The notes beneath the pieces are model-generated. The model did not search any database, was not told the DNA's origin, and saw only the letters and a list, made by a program, of their open reading frames with translations. A stretch of 32,983 nucleotides of DNA from Chitinophagaceae bacterium (lineage in GTDB: Bacteria > Bacteroidota > Bacteroidia > Cytophagales > JASGCU01), in the NCBI GenBank assembly GCA_030053935.1, contig JASGCU010000007.1:7009-39991 (forward strand), given 5' to 3'. A program made the translations under genes and the position numbers. Each line of letters starts with the position of its first letter. Within the stretch, counting starts at the first letter, position 1. Below are positions 1 to 9,048 of the stretch, in pieces.

Positions 1-49
1 ACCAGTAAAAGTTCGGATGATACTCCCTATTACTTTTAAATTACACTAA
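1..49 (+). CDS. C-terminal tail of a TonB-like energy transducer (partial)
   Basis: Only the last 15 codons and the stop (47-49) lie in the window; the frame starts at base 2. The peptide reads PVKVRMILPITFKLH. This resembles the end of Bacteroidota TonB C-terminal domains, where a basic strand is followed by a Leu-Pro-Ile/Val-x-Phe strand. If so, the protein transmits energy from the inner membrane to outer-membrane receptors. A second frame is also open to a stop at 37-39 but gives no recognisable motif. The call rests on a very short stretch and needs the upstream sequence. Confidence 0.5.
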   Translation, partial: PVKVRMILPITFKLH

Positions 50-62
50 TTTTTGCATTCTC

Positions 63-116
63 AAAGTGGTGAAATAGTAATAAGTCCATAAAATCTTTCT
101 CACCACTTTCTTTTTT
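63..116 (+). terminator. Candidate terminator after the TonB-like gene
   Basis: A perfect 10-bp inverted repeat, AAAGTGGTGA (63-72) and TCACCACTTT (100-109), is followed by a T-rich run to 116. It starts 14 bp after the upstream stop codon. The 27-nt loop is long for an intrinsic terminator, so the call is tentative. Confidence 0.4.
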
Positions 117-166
117 ATAAATCAAACACATAACACTTAATTATTATCAAACAAATTAAAAATTAC

Positions 167-1069
167 ATGGTAAGTCGTATTAAAATAGTAGGGATGATAG
201 GAGCTATAAGTATAATGTATAGTTGTGCAAGTAATGAATTCACCACAAGCTCGGGAGTTAAAGTATCTTATATAAAAAAAGGAGCACCTACCGATTCAGT
301 AGCAAATACTAATCAAATAATGTCTCTCAATATAAAATGGGTTATAGAGAAAAATAATAAAGAACTTTTTAACACATCTAAAAATGGTATCCCTATGGGC
401 ATACAATGTGATACTACTATGCAAAAGAATTTAGGAAAATTATATGATGTTTTTTCTCTTTTGAAAAAAGGAGATAGCGTTTCTTTCTCTCTTACAGCAG
501 AAGACTTTTACGAAAAAACAATTCAATCCCCCCTTCCGGACTCTGTCGTAAAAACAGATTTTATTAAGTTCTATGTAGGAGTAGAAAACATACTATCCAG
601 AGAAGAATTTCAACAAAAACAAGAAGCATTTTATCAACAGCAAAGAAAAAAAGAACAAGAAATGGCACAAGAAATGAATATAAAAGACGGAGTTACTATA
701 GATGAATATTTAAAACAACAAAATATTACAGCACAAACTACTCCATCACAGCTGCGTTATGTAATTACAAAAGAAGGAACAGGGGAAAAAGCATCAGCAG
801 GAAAAAGAGTATTAGTACATTATTCAGGATATTTATTAGACGGTACAAAATTTGATGCTTCGTATGATAGAAATGAACCATTCGAATTTATATTAGGAGC
901 ACAACAAGTTATAACTGGATGGGACGAAGGAATCGCTCTTTTGAATAAAGGAGCAAAAGCAACTCTTTATATTCCATCGGGATTAGGATACGGTTCAAGA
1001 GGGGCGGGTGGAGTTATTCCTCCTAATGCTATTCTTAAATTTGATGTAGAATTATTAGAAATTAAATAA
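167..1069 (+). CDS. FKBP-type peptidyl-prolyl cis-trans isomerase, lipoprotein
   Basis: Predicted envelope-anchored prolyl isomerase that assists folding of exported proteins. Residues 1-19 form a hydrophobic signal ending at Cys20 with a relaxed lipobox (Met-Tyr-Ser-Cys), so it is probably lipidated. The catalytic FKBP domain spans about 195-300. It keeps the expected pocket residues: Tyr219 in VHYSG, Phe229-Asp230, Val248-Ile249 and Trp252 in VITGWDEG, Tyr275 in the GYGSRG loop and Phe292 near the end. Residues about 26-140 look like a second, degenerate FKBP fold (a KKGDSVSF strand but no pocket residues). A charged Gln/Lys/Glu helix at about 143-170 links the two halves. The ATG at 167 is the only start giving a signal peptide. 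It stands alone, with sucC following after 110 bp. Confidence 0.9.
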   Translation: MVSRIKIVGMIGAISIMYSCASNEFTTSSGVKVSYIKKGAPTDSVANTNQIMSLNIKWVIEKNNKELFNTSKNGIPMGIQCDTTMQKNLGKLYDVFSLLKKGDSVSFSLTAEDFYEKTIQSPLPDSVVKTDFIKFYVGVENILSREEFQQKQEAFYQQQRKKEQEMAQEMNIKDGVTIDEYLKQQNITAQTTPSQLRYVITKEGTGEKASAGKRVLVHYSGYLLDGTKFDASYDRNEPFEFILGAQQVITGWDEGIALLNKGAKATLYIPSGLGYGSRGAGGVIPPNAILKFDVELLEIK

Positions 1070-1091
1070 TAATATTGTATTTAAAAATATC

Positions 1092-1134
1092 TTTTCATGA
1101 CTTGTAGATATTATAAAACTACAAGTTATGGGAA
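1092..1134 (+). other. Strong hairpin between the FKBP gene and sucC
   Basis: Bases 1092-1107 pair with 1119-1134 to form a 16-bp stem with three G-U wobbles in the + strand RNA and an 11-nt loop. There is no clean T-run on either side, so it is not a textbook intrinsic terminator. It may end the FKBP transcript, protect its 3' end, or lie in the sucC leader. Confidence 0.5.
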
Positions 1135-1179
1135 AATATAATACACTTATTTTCTCATGTTTGTATAAAAAATATACGT

Positions 1180-2391
1180 ATGAATTTACATGAATACCAA
1201 GGAAAAACCATACTCAAAAAGTATGGAGTAACAGTAGGACAAGAATTTGTAGCCAATACCCCTGAAGAAGCCGTTGAAGCAGCAAAAAAACTACAAGATC
1301 TTACAAAAACAAATTTGTATGTAATAAAAGCACAGATACATGCGGGCGGAAGAGGAAAAGGAACTATTAAAGAAACAGGATCTAAAGGTGTCGTATTAGT
1401 AAAGTCCATAGAAGAAGTAAAAGAAGCAGCAAAAAAAATATTAGGAGGTACGCTTGTAACTTTACAAACAGGACCAGTAGGGAAAAAAGTAAATAAAATA
1501 CTCATATCCGAAAATGTTTATTACGAAGGAGAATTCAATCCAAAAGAATACTACGTAGGCATCTTATTAGATAGAGATAAAGGAAAAAATGTCATCATGG
1601 CATCTACCGAAGGAGGCATTAATATTGAAGAAGTAGCGCATAAAACCCCCAATAAAATAATAAAAGAATGGATAGATCCAGGATTAGGTCTAACATCTTT
1701 TCAAGCCCGAAAAATTGCTTTCAAATTGGGATTAGAAGGAAATGCTTTCAAAGAAATGATACAATTTTTGAACGCCTTATACAATGCTTATATATCCATA
1801 GATGCTTCTTTATTTGAAATAAATCCTGTTTTAAAAACATCAGATAACAAAATTATAGCTGTAGATTCAAAAGTAACTATAGATGATAACGCTTTATTTC
1901 GTCATCCTGATTTAGCAAGTTTGAGAGATGAAACAGAAGAAGACCCTTCCGAAGTAGAAGCAGGGAAATCTGGACTGAATTATGTAAAATTAGATGGAAA
2001 TGTAGGATGCATGGTAAATGGAGCAGGATTAGCAATGGCTACTATGGACATAATTAAATTATCGGGCGGACAACCTGCTAATTTTTTAGACGTAGGTGGA
2101 GGCGCAAATGCTAAAACAGTAGAAGCCGGTTTCAGAATTATCCTGAAAGACCCAAAAGTAAAAGCTATTCTCATAAATATATTTGGAGGCATAGTCCGCT
2201 GCGATAGAGTAGCAAATGGAGTAGTAGAAGCATATAAAAGTATTGGCAACGTAAAAATCCCTGTCATTGTACGCCTCCAAGGAACTAATGCAGAAGAAGG
2301 GAGTAAAATTATTCAAGAATCAGGACTAAAAGTATTTTCTGCTATTGCTTTAAAAGACGCCGCCTTAAAAGTGAAAGAATTACTTGCATAA
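1180..2391 (+). CDS. sucC: Succinyl-CoA synthetase (ADP/GDP-forming) beta subunit
   Basis: Beta subunit of the TCA-cycle enzyme that converts succinyl-CoA, NDP and phosphate to succinate, CoA and NTP. The protein starts MNLHEYQGK, typical of SucC. An ATP-grasp domain follows, with the glycine-rich nucleotide loop HAGGRGKG at residues 54-61. The C-terminal CoA-ligase half contains the Gly-rich FLDVGGGA and FGGIVRCD segments and ends LQGTNAEEGSKI...LKVKELLA. The length of 403 aa is close to the usual 385-400. The alpha subunit gene sucD is not adjacent on either side, so the two subunits are encoded apart. The start at 1180 fits the family N-terminus exactly. Confidence 0.96.
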   Translation: MNLHEYQGKTILKKYGVTVGQEFVANTPEEAVEAAKKLQDLTKTNLYVIKAQIHAGGRGKGTIKETGSKGVVLVKSIEEVKEAAKKILGGTLVTLQTGPVGKKVNKILISENVYYEGEFNPKEYYVGILLDRDKGKNVIMASTEGGINIEEVAHKTPNKIIKEWIDPGLGLTSFQARKIAFKLGLEGNAFKEMIQFLNALYNAYISIDASLFEINPVLKTSDNKIIAVDSKVTIDDNALFRHPDLASLRDETEEDPSEVEAGKSGLNYVKLDGNVGCMVNGAGLAMATMDIIKLSGGQPANFLDVGGGANAKTVEAGFRIILKDPKVKAILINIFGGIVRCDRVANGVVEAYKSIGNVKIPVIVRLQGTNAEEGSKIIQESGLKVFSAIALKDAALKVKELLA

Positions 2392-2706
2392 AAAAAGAAT
2401 TTTGTGTTCTATATTCTCTAACAAAACACTATAAACCTGAAATTACATCTCATAAAATGTGAAAATGAGCAAAAATAGTATCATAAAAAAAATACTCATT
2501 ACACATCAAATCAGTATACAATTTTTGTAACCCTTGTTTAAGAGTTCATATAATGCTTTCAAATATAATATAGTTTGTTTAGTTGATGTTATTTACTACT
2601 TGTAAACAAGAATAAAAACATACATTGAGATAGAATTTAAATACACAAATTGTTTAAATTTCATTATTATATTAATCAATACATTATTACATTAACCAAT
2701 ACATAT
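2392..2706. other. 315-bp intergenic stretch before the fadD-like gene
   Basis: Very AT-rich. It holds an imperfect direct repeat just before the gene start, ATTAATCAATACAT (2671-2684) and ATTAACCAATACAT (2691-2704), with a period of 20 bp. An inverted repeat AATTTAAA/TTTAAATT lies at about 2636-2660. No consensus TAnnTTTG promoter box, RNA gene or convincing small ORF is visible. Confidence 0.5.
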
Positions 2707-4401
2707 ATGAATAATAATAAATACACATGGCTAAAGAATTATCCCACAGGAGTTCCGGTTGAAATAAATGCAGATGCTTTTCATTCTATCCCCGATCTTA
2801 TGAAAGAATGTTTTCAGAAATATTCAAACCTTCCATCATTTGTAAATATGGGAAAAGAAATAACTTACAAAGATTTAGATACCTATAGTTTGAGATTCGC
2901 CTCATTTTTACAAAATGAACTCCATCTCAAAAAAGGAGAAAGAGTTGCTATTCAAATGCCAAATCTCCTTCAGTATCCAATAGTTATGTTTGGAGCTTTG
3001 CGTGCAGGATTAGTAGTAGTAAATAATAATCCTCTCTATACACCAAGAGAGATGCAACACCAACTCAATGATTCCGGAGCAGAAACTATCATTATATTAG
3101 AAAATTTTTGTGCCAATCTTCAACAAATAAAAGAAAACACAAAAATTAAAAACATTATTGTAACAGAAATAGGTGATATGCTCGGGGGTTTTAAAAAGCA
3201 TATTGTAAATTTTGTAGTGAAGAAAGTAAAAAAAATGGTACCGAACTATAACATACCTGGTATTATAAAATTTGAAAATACTATCAACAAAAAATATGAG
3301 AGTTCCTTTACAAATATATCTATAAAAGGAGATGACTTAGCATATTTACAATATACAGGAGGAACTACAGGAGTTTCTAAAGGTGCTATGCTTACACATA
3401 GAAATATTATAGCTAATTTAGAACAAGTTTCGGCTTGGATGGCAATTAGTAATTTAGAAAACGGAAAAGAAGTAGTTATTACCGCTCTCCCTCTCTATCA
3501 TATATTTGCTCTTACCTGTAACTGTTTGTGTATGTGTAAAATAGGAGCCAAAAATATCTTGATTACGAATCCTAGAGATATGCCCAATTTTTTAAAAGAA
3601 TTAAAAAAATACCCTTTTTCAGTTATAACAGGTGTTAATACTTTATTTAACGGGCTTATGAATCAACCAAATTTTTTAAAATTAGATTTTTCAAAAGTTA
3701 AAATAGCACTCGGCGGAGGAATGGCAGTTCAAATACCAACTATTGAAAGATGGAAAAAACTTACTAATACATCTTTAATAGAAGGATATGGATTGACAGA
3801 AACTTCTCCCGTAGCTACTGCAAACCCTTTTAATGGAACAGATAAACCAGGGTATATTGGAATTCCTGTGCCAAGTACAGAAGTAATACTATTGAATGAT
3901 GCCGGAGAAGAAGTAAAACAAGGGGAACCGGGGGAAATATGTGTGAAAGGACCTCAAGTTATGAAAGGTTATTGGCAAAGACCTGAAGAAACAGATAAAG
4001 TTTTTATTCGTGGGTACTTCAAAACAGGCGATATTGGTTTTATGGAAACAGATGGTTTTTTTAAAATTATAGATCGCAAAAAAGAAATGATATTAGTTTC
4101 AGGCTTTAATGTATATCCTAACGAAATAGAAGCGGCTATTTCACTCCATCCTAAAGTTTTAGAGGTGGGCGTAATCGGTGTTCCCGATTTACATTCTTCT
4201 GAAGTTCCTAAAGCATTTATAGTAAAAAAAGATGATTCTCTTACTGAACAAGAAATTATAGCATTTTGTCACAAAAATATAACAGGGTATAAAGTTCCTA
4301 AACATATAGAATTCACAAAAGAATTACCTAAAAGTAATGTAGGAAAGATTTTGAGAAGGGTATTAAAAGAAAATGATGAAAAGAAAAATAAATATATTTA
4401 A
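2707..4401 (+). CDS. fadD: Long-chain fatty-acid--CoA ligase
   Basis: AMP-forming acyl-CoA synthetase that activates fatty acids through an acyl-adenylate. Motifs, numbered from the ATG at 2707 (564 aa): P-loop YTGGTTGVSKG at 216-226; GYGLTETSP at 360-368; the KTGD core at 439-442, followed by the hinge segment DRKKEMILVSGFNVYP; and the catalytic lysine Lys547 in SNVGKILRR. The frame is open to a TTG at 2650. The ATG at 2707 is preferred because the extra 19 residues are encoded by repeat-like AT-rich DNA and lie outside the family N-terminus. The spt-like gene follows after 36 bp and is probably co-transcribed. Substrate chain length cannot be read from the sequence. Confidence 0.92.
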   Translation: MNNNKYTWLKNYPTGVPVEINADAFHSIPDLMKECFQKYSNLPSFVNMGKEITYKDLDTYSLRFASFLQNELHLKKGERVAIQMPNLLQYPIVMFGALRAGLVVVNNNPLYTPREMQHQLNDSGAETIIILENFCANLQQIKENTKIKNIIVTEIGDMLGGFKKHIVNFVVKKVKKMVPNYNIPGIIKFENTINKKYESSFTNISIKGDDLAYLQYTGGTTGVSKGAMLTHRNIIANLEQVSAWMAISNLENGKEVVITALPLYHIFALTCNCLCMCKIGAKNILITNPRDMPNFLKELKKYPFSVITGVNTLFNGLMNQPNFLKLDFSKVKIALGGGMAVQIPTIERWKKLTNTSLIEGYGLTETSPVATANPFNGTDKPGYIGIPVPSTEVILLNDAGEEVKQGEPGEICVKGPQVMKGYWQRPEETDKVFIRGYFKTGDIGFMETDGFFKIIDRKKEMILVSGFNVYPNEIEAAISLHPKVLEVGVIGVPDLHSSEVPKAFIVKKDDSLTEQEIIAFCHKNITGYKVPKHIEFTKELPKSNVGKILRRVLKENDEKKNKYI

Positions 4402-4437
4402 AATTATCATACAAAACAATATACTTAATACAATTTA

Positions 4438-5688
4438 ATGGATATCTTTGATAAGGTACAAAAAAATAAAGGGCACTTAGGTTCACAAGCCTCATTTGAC
4501 AATAATTTTTATATGTTTCCCAAATTAGAAGGTTCTATCTCTCCTCATATGCTATTTCAAGGGCATCAGATGATAAACTGGAGTTTGAATAACTATTTGG
4601 GTTTAGCAAATCATCCTGAAGTTAGAAAAATAGACGAAGAAGCTTCTAAACAGTGGGGATTAGCATATCCTATGGGAGCAAGAATGCTTACAGGAAATAC
4701 AGTGCATCATGAAGAATTTGAAAAAAAACTATCCGATTTTGTAAAAAAAGAAGCATCTATGCTTCTTAATTATGGTTATCAAGGCATAATGTCTATTATA
4801 GATGCAATAGCATCAAGACATGATGTTATTGTATATGATGCAGAAAGCCATGCATGTATTATAGACGGGGTTCGACTTTTTATGGGAAAAAGATTTGCAT
4901 ATCCACACAATAATATAGAGAAATTAGAACATCTTTTAAAAAATGCAACAAAAATAGCATCCGAGCAAAACGGAGGAGTTTTAGTCATAACCGAAGGAGT
5001 ATTTGGAATGAGTGGGAATCAAGGAAAATTAAAAGAAATTGTTGCCTTAAAACAATCTTATTCTTTTCGACTTTTAGTAGATGATGCACATGGATTTGGA
5101 ACAATGGGAAAAACAGGAGCGGGAGTAGGAGAAGAACAAAACGTCCAAGAAGGAATAGATCTCTATTTTGCTACTTTTGCAAAATCTATGGCAAGTATAG
5201 GTGCTTTTATAGCAGGAGAAAAAGATGTTATTACCTATTTAAAATATAATACCCGTTCTCAAATATTTGCTAAATCTCTTCCAATGGCTTTTGTCATAGG
5301 AGGAATGAAGCGTTTAGAACTCGTAAAAACAAATCCCGAACTGCGTAAAAAACTATGGGATATAGTGCATCTCATTCAAGATGGTTTCAAAAAAAATGGA
5401 TTTCACATAGGTACCACGCAATCTCCAGTAACACCAGTTCTTTTAAAAGGTGGCGTATTAGAAGCAGCAAATCTTATTAAAGATTTACGATTACAATATA
5501 AAATATTTTGCTCAGGAATTATATATCCTGTAGTTCCAAAGGATGTTATAATGCTTCGTATCATACCTACAGCAGCACACACAGTAGAAGATGTAAAAAT
5601 AACTATAGATGCTTTTAAGTCTATAAAAACAAAATTAGACGCGGAAGAGTATGCAAAAGCAGGGATTGAAGGTGCTAAAATCTCTTAA
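4438..5688 (+). CDS. spt: Serine palmitoyltransferase-like alpha-oxoamine synthase (PLP)
   Basis: Fold-type I PLP enzyme that condenses an amino acid with an acyl-CoA and releases CO2. Lys249, in TFAKSMASIGAF, is the Schiff-base lysine. Asp215 and His218 in VDDAHGFG match the cofactor-binding Asp and stacking His of bacterial serine palmitoyltransferase with identical spacing (Asp+3 = His, His+31 = Lys). The length of 416 aa is normal. In Bacteroidota this subgroup makes 3-ketosphinganine for sphingolipids, and close relatives use cysteate for sulfonolipids. Glycine C-acetyltransferase and 8-amino-7-oxononanoate synthase share the fold. The position 36 bp after an acyl-CoA ligase favours a long-chain acyl substrate (inference). 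Confidence 0.82.
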   Translation: MDIFDKVQKNKGHLGSQASFDNNFYMFPKLEGSISPHMLFQGHQMINWSLNNYLGLANHPEVRKIDEEASKQWGLAYPMGARMLTGNTVHHEEFEKKLSDFVKKEASMLLNYGYQGIMSIIDAIASRHDVIVYDAESHACIIDGVRLFMGKRFAYPHNNIEKLEHLLKNATKIASEQNGGVLVITEGVFGMSGNQGKLKEIVALKQSYSFRLLVDDAHGFGTMGKTGAGVGEEQNVQEGIDLYFATFAKSMASIGAFIAGEKDVITYLKYNTRSQIFAKSLPMAFVIGGMKRLELVKTNPELRKKLWDIVHLIQDGFKKNGFHIGTTQSPVTPVLLKGGVLEAANLIKDLRLQYKIFCSGIIYPVVPKDVIMLRIIPTAAHTVEDVKITIDAFKSIKTKLDAEEYAKAGIEGAKIS

Positions 5689-5757
5689 TAGAAACCACCA
5701 ATAGTAGAAATACTTTCTTATTTTTATTACTCATAAAAAACTTCTATCAGTTAAAAA

Positions 5758-6366
5758 ATGTTTTTAGAAACCAAACTAAAAGATATGGGGCATGAAAAAA
5801 AACATGCACACCACTATAGTGGATGGATAGAAATCGTATGCGGTCCTATGTTTTCCGGAAAAACTGAAGAACTCATAAGAAGATTAAACAGATCTATTAT
5901 AGCAGGGCAAACAGTAAAAATATTTAAACCCGAAATAGATATTCGTTACGACGAACATTTTATTGTTTCCCACAATAATAGAAAAATAGAATCTATTAGT
6001 GTAAAAAAAGCATCTGAAATTATACCATTATCAGAAGAATGTCAAGTAGTAGGTATAGACGAAGCACAATTTTTTGATAAAGAAATAGTCTCAGTTTGTT
6101 CTGATCTGGCAAATTCTCAGAAAAGAGTCATAGTAGCGGGATTAGATATGGATTTTTTAGGTAACCCTTTCGGGCAAATGCCCATCCTTATGTCTATTTC
6201 AGAATACGTAACGAAAATTCAAGCAATATGTATGAAATGCGGAGAGGTAGCTTCATATTCTTTCAGATTTGTTGCTAAAAAAGAAAAAATAATGTTGGGA
6301 GCAACAGACGCATACCAAGCAAGGTGCAGAAAATGCTTTTACGAAGATATTTCACATGAAAATTAA
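5758..6366 (+). CDS. tdk: Thymidine kinase
   Basis: Cytosolic type II thymidine kinase of the dTMP salvage pathway. P-loop GPMFSGKT at residues 29-36; catalytic Glu102 in DEAQFFD; two zinc-binding Cys pairs, Cys158/Cys161 and Cys190/Cys193. The lasso-loop region carries the usual SYSFRF segment. It is 202 aa from the ATG at 5758. A second ATG at 5785 would remove nine residues and also leave a complete kinase. alaS begins 12 bp downstream, so the two are almost certainly co-transcribed. Confidence 0.95.
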   Translation: MFLETKLKDMGHEKKHAHHYSGWIEIVCGPMFSGKTEELIRRLNRSIIAGQTVKIFKPEIDIRYDEHFIVSHNNRKIESISVKKASEIIPLSEECQVVGIDEAQFFDKEIVSVCSDLANSQKRVIVAGLDMDFLGNPFGQMPILMSISEYVTKIQAICMKCGEVASYSFRFVAKKEKIMLGATDAYQARCRKCFYEDISHEN

Positions 6367-6378
6367 TCTATTAATTAT

Positions 6379-9003
6379 ATGAAAGCATCAGATATTAGAA
6401 ATAAATTTCTCCATTTTTTTGAAAAAAAAGGGCATAAAATAGTCCCTTCGGCCCCCATTGTTATTCATAATGACCCAACCCTTATGTTTACAAATGCGGG
6501 TATGAACCAATTTAAAGATTATTTTTTGGGAAATAAAATACCCATAGCAAAACGAATGGTAGATACTCAAAAATGCTTGAGAGTTTCGGGGAAACATAAT
6601 GATTTAGAAGAAGTAGGACTGGATACATATCACCATACTATGTTTGAAATGTTGGGAAATTGGTCTTTCGGAGATTATTTCAAAGAAGAAGCAATCCAAT
6701 GGGGATGGGAACTACTCACAGAAGTTTATAAACTACCAAAAGAACGACTCTACGCCACAGTATTCGGAGGGGATATTGCTGAAAAATTGGAACAAGATAC
6801 AGAAGCATATACTCTCTGGAAAAAATACCTCCCAGCCGAAAGAATATTATTCGGTTCTAAAAAAGATAATTTTTGGGAAATGGGTGAAACAGGACCCTGC
6901 GGACCCTGCTCCGAAATACATATAGACCTCAGGTCAGAAAACGATAGAAAAAACATATCGGGAGAAAGCTTAGTAAATACGGGAAACCCATTAGTAGTAG
7001 AGATATGGAATCTTGTCTTTATACAATATAATAGAAACTCTCAAGGACTTCTCTTACCTCTCCCCGAAAAACACGTAGACACAGGAATGGGATTAGAGCG
7101 TTTAGTTATGGCAATTCAATCGCAACAATCCAATTACGATACAGATATTTTTCAAGGGATGATACAACATATTGCCCAAAAAGCGTGCATCCTCTACGGA
7201 AAAAATACCCAAAAAGACATAGCTATAAGAGTTATCAGTGACCATATAAGGGCTATTTCTTTTACAATAGCTGATGGGCAAATTCCTTCAAACAACAAAG
7301 CTGGATATGTTGTCAGAAGAATCCTGCGAAGAGCAGTCCGATACGGCTACACTTTTTTAGAATTTCACGAACCGTTTCTGCACACTCTTGTTCCTTTGCT
7401 CGCAATCCAATTTGAAGAAGTTTTTCCCGAACTAAAAGCCCAACAGGACTTTGTGATGAAGGTTATTGCAGAAGAGGAAAATTCTTTTTTAAGAACTCTC
7501 CATAAAGGATTAAAAAAAATAGATATTGTGAAAGAACAAATGCACATTATTTCAGGTGAAGTTGCTTTTGAGCTCTACGATACATACGGATTTCCATTTG
7601 ATCTTACTTGCCTTATCGCAAGAGAAAATAATCTATCTGTGGATGAAGAAGGATTTAAAACCCAAATGCAAATTCAAAAAGAAAGGTCTAAAAAAGCATC
7701 TAAAATGAATACTTCTGATTGGAATATAGTAAAAGATAATATAGAACTGTCTGTATTTGTAGGGTATGATACCTTAGAAACGGTTTCTCATATTATCCAA
7801 TACAGAGAAGTTCAAGAAAAAAATAAAAAATATTTTCAAATAGTTTTGGATAAAACCCCATTTTATGCCGAAAGTGGTGGACAAATGGGAGATACTGGAT
7901 CACTCATAACTTCCAAAAAAAATATACCCGTTTTCAATACCAAAAAAGAAAACGAACTTATCATTCATTATACCGATGAAATACCCGAAAACATTAGCGA
8001 ACCCATTACCTGCCGAGTGGATAAAAACAAAAGAATGCTCACAGAAAATAATCATACTGCGACACATCTTTTGCATGCTGCCCTTCGAAAACTTATTGGA
8101 CAGCACGTACAACAAAAAGGGTCTTTGGTAGATGAACATATTCTCAGATTTGATTTTTCACATTTTTCAAAACTCACAGCAGAGGATATAAAAAATGTAG
8201 AGCGACTGGTAAATGAAAAAATAAGAGAAAATATTCCTTTAGATGAAAAAAGAAATATACCGATTCAAAAAGCAAAAGAGATGGGGGCAATGGCACTCTT
8301 TGGAGAAAAGTACGGAGATAACGTGCGAGTAATAACTTTTGATGCAAAGTTTTCTGTGGAACTTTGTGGTGGAACTCATGTAAAAAATACGGGACAAATT
8401 GGTCTTTTTAAAATAAGATATGAAAGTTCCGTTGCCGCAGGAGTAAGAAGAATAGAAGCCACAACCGCTCAAAACTCTATCAATAGAATAGAAGAACAAG
8501 AATCGGTACTGCAAAATTTACAAGCACTTTTGCAAAATCCCAAAGATATGGTAAAAACAATAACCGAAATAATACAAGAGAAAAATACTTTGCAAAAACA
8601 AGTAGAACATTACAAACAGCAAGATATTGCGGTTCTCAAAATATCTCTGAAAAAGAACATAAAACTGCTTCATAATACTTCTGTAATTATAGAAACCATA
8701 TCTATATCTGATAGAGAATCTCTGAAAAATCTTTCTTTTCAAATGAAGCAAGAAATACCATCGCTTATACTCATTCTCTTTGCAAATATAGAGCAAAAAC
8801 CTTATATGAGTATTCTTTTTTCTGATGATGTAATGCAAAAATATAAGCTGAATGCGAATGCAATGGTGAAAGAATTTGCTTCTGTCATAGATGGAAACGG
8901 AGGAGGGCAAGCTTTTTTTTCTACAGCGGAGGGGAAAAATATAAGTGGTATGCCTATTCTCAAACAAAAAATAGAATATTTTATAAATAAAGCTCTTTTA
9001 TAA
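6379..9003 (+). CDS. alaS: Alanyl-tRNA synthetase
   Basis: Class II synthetase that charges tRNA-Ala. The 874 aa are in the normal range. Order of parts: the N-terminal aminoacylation core (KASDIRNKFLHFFEKKGH, then TNAGMNQFKDYFLG and GMGLERL); a tRNA-recognition helical region; the editing domain with zinc ligands His559 and His563 (HTATHLLH) and Cys663/His667 (CGGTH); a coiled-coil linker at about 710-750; and a C-Ala domain with GGGQAFF near the end. All catalytic and editing signatures are intact. It is the last gene of the fadD-spt-tdk-alaS run. Confidence 0.98.
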   Translation: MKASDIRNKFLHFFEKKGHKIVPSAPIVIHNDPTLMFTNAGMNQFKDYFLGNKIPIAKRMVDTQKCLRVSGKHNDLEEVGLDTYHHTMFEMLGNWSFGDYFKEEAIQWGWELLTEVYKLPKERLYATVFGGDIAEKLEQDTEAYTLWKKYLPAERILFGSKKDNFWEMGETGPCGPCSEIHIDLRSENDRKNISGESLVNTGNPLVVEIWNLVFIQYNRNSQGLLLPLPEKHVDTGMGLERLVMAIQSQQSNYDTDIFQGMIQHIAQKACILYGKNTQKDIAIRVISDHIRAISFTIADGQIPSNNKAGYVVRRILRRAVRYGYTFLEFHEPFLHTLVPLLAIQFEEVFPELKAQQDFVMKVIAEEENSFLRTLHKGLKKIDIVKEQMHIISGEVAFELYDTYGFPFDLTCLIARENNLSVDEEGFKTQMQIQKERSKKASKMNTSDWNIVKDNIELSVFVGYDTLETVSHIIQYREVQEKNKKYFQIVLDKTPFYAESGGQMGDTGSLITSKKNIPVFNTKKENELIIHYTDEIPENISEPITCRVDKNKRMLTENNHTATHLLHAALRKLIGQHVQQKGSLVDEHILRFDFSHFSKLTAEDIKNVERLVNEKIRENIPLDEKRNIPIQKAKEMGAMALFGEKYGDNVRVITFDAKFSVELCGGTHVKNTGQIGLFKIRYESSVAAGVRRIEATTAQNSINRIEEQESVLQNLQALLQNPKDMVKTITEIIQEKNTLQKQVEHYKQQDIAVLKISLKKNIKLLHNTSVIIETISISDRESLKNLSFQMKQEIPSLILILFANIEQKPYMSILFSDDVMQKYKLNANAMVKEFASVIDGNGGGQAFFSTAEGKNISGMPILKQKIEYFINKALL

Positions 9004-9048
9004 AAACTTTCTTTCACACAAAAACGTGTTCCATTTAACTTTGGAAAA

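Noticed and set aside
1155-1505. 116-codon - strand frame over the start of sucC
   Set aside because: Shadow of a confidently identified gene; no domain or start context.
2465-2530. 21-codon ORF in the gap before the fadD-like gene
   Set aside because: Short, no overlap or operon spacing, composition as expected from AT-rich DNA.
8518-8967. 149-codon open frame on the - strand inside alaS
   Set aside because: It is antisense to the conserved C-terminal part of alaS; its composition is Phe/Tyr/Arg-rich, as expected for the complement of Lys/Glu/Ile codons.
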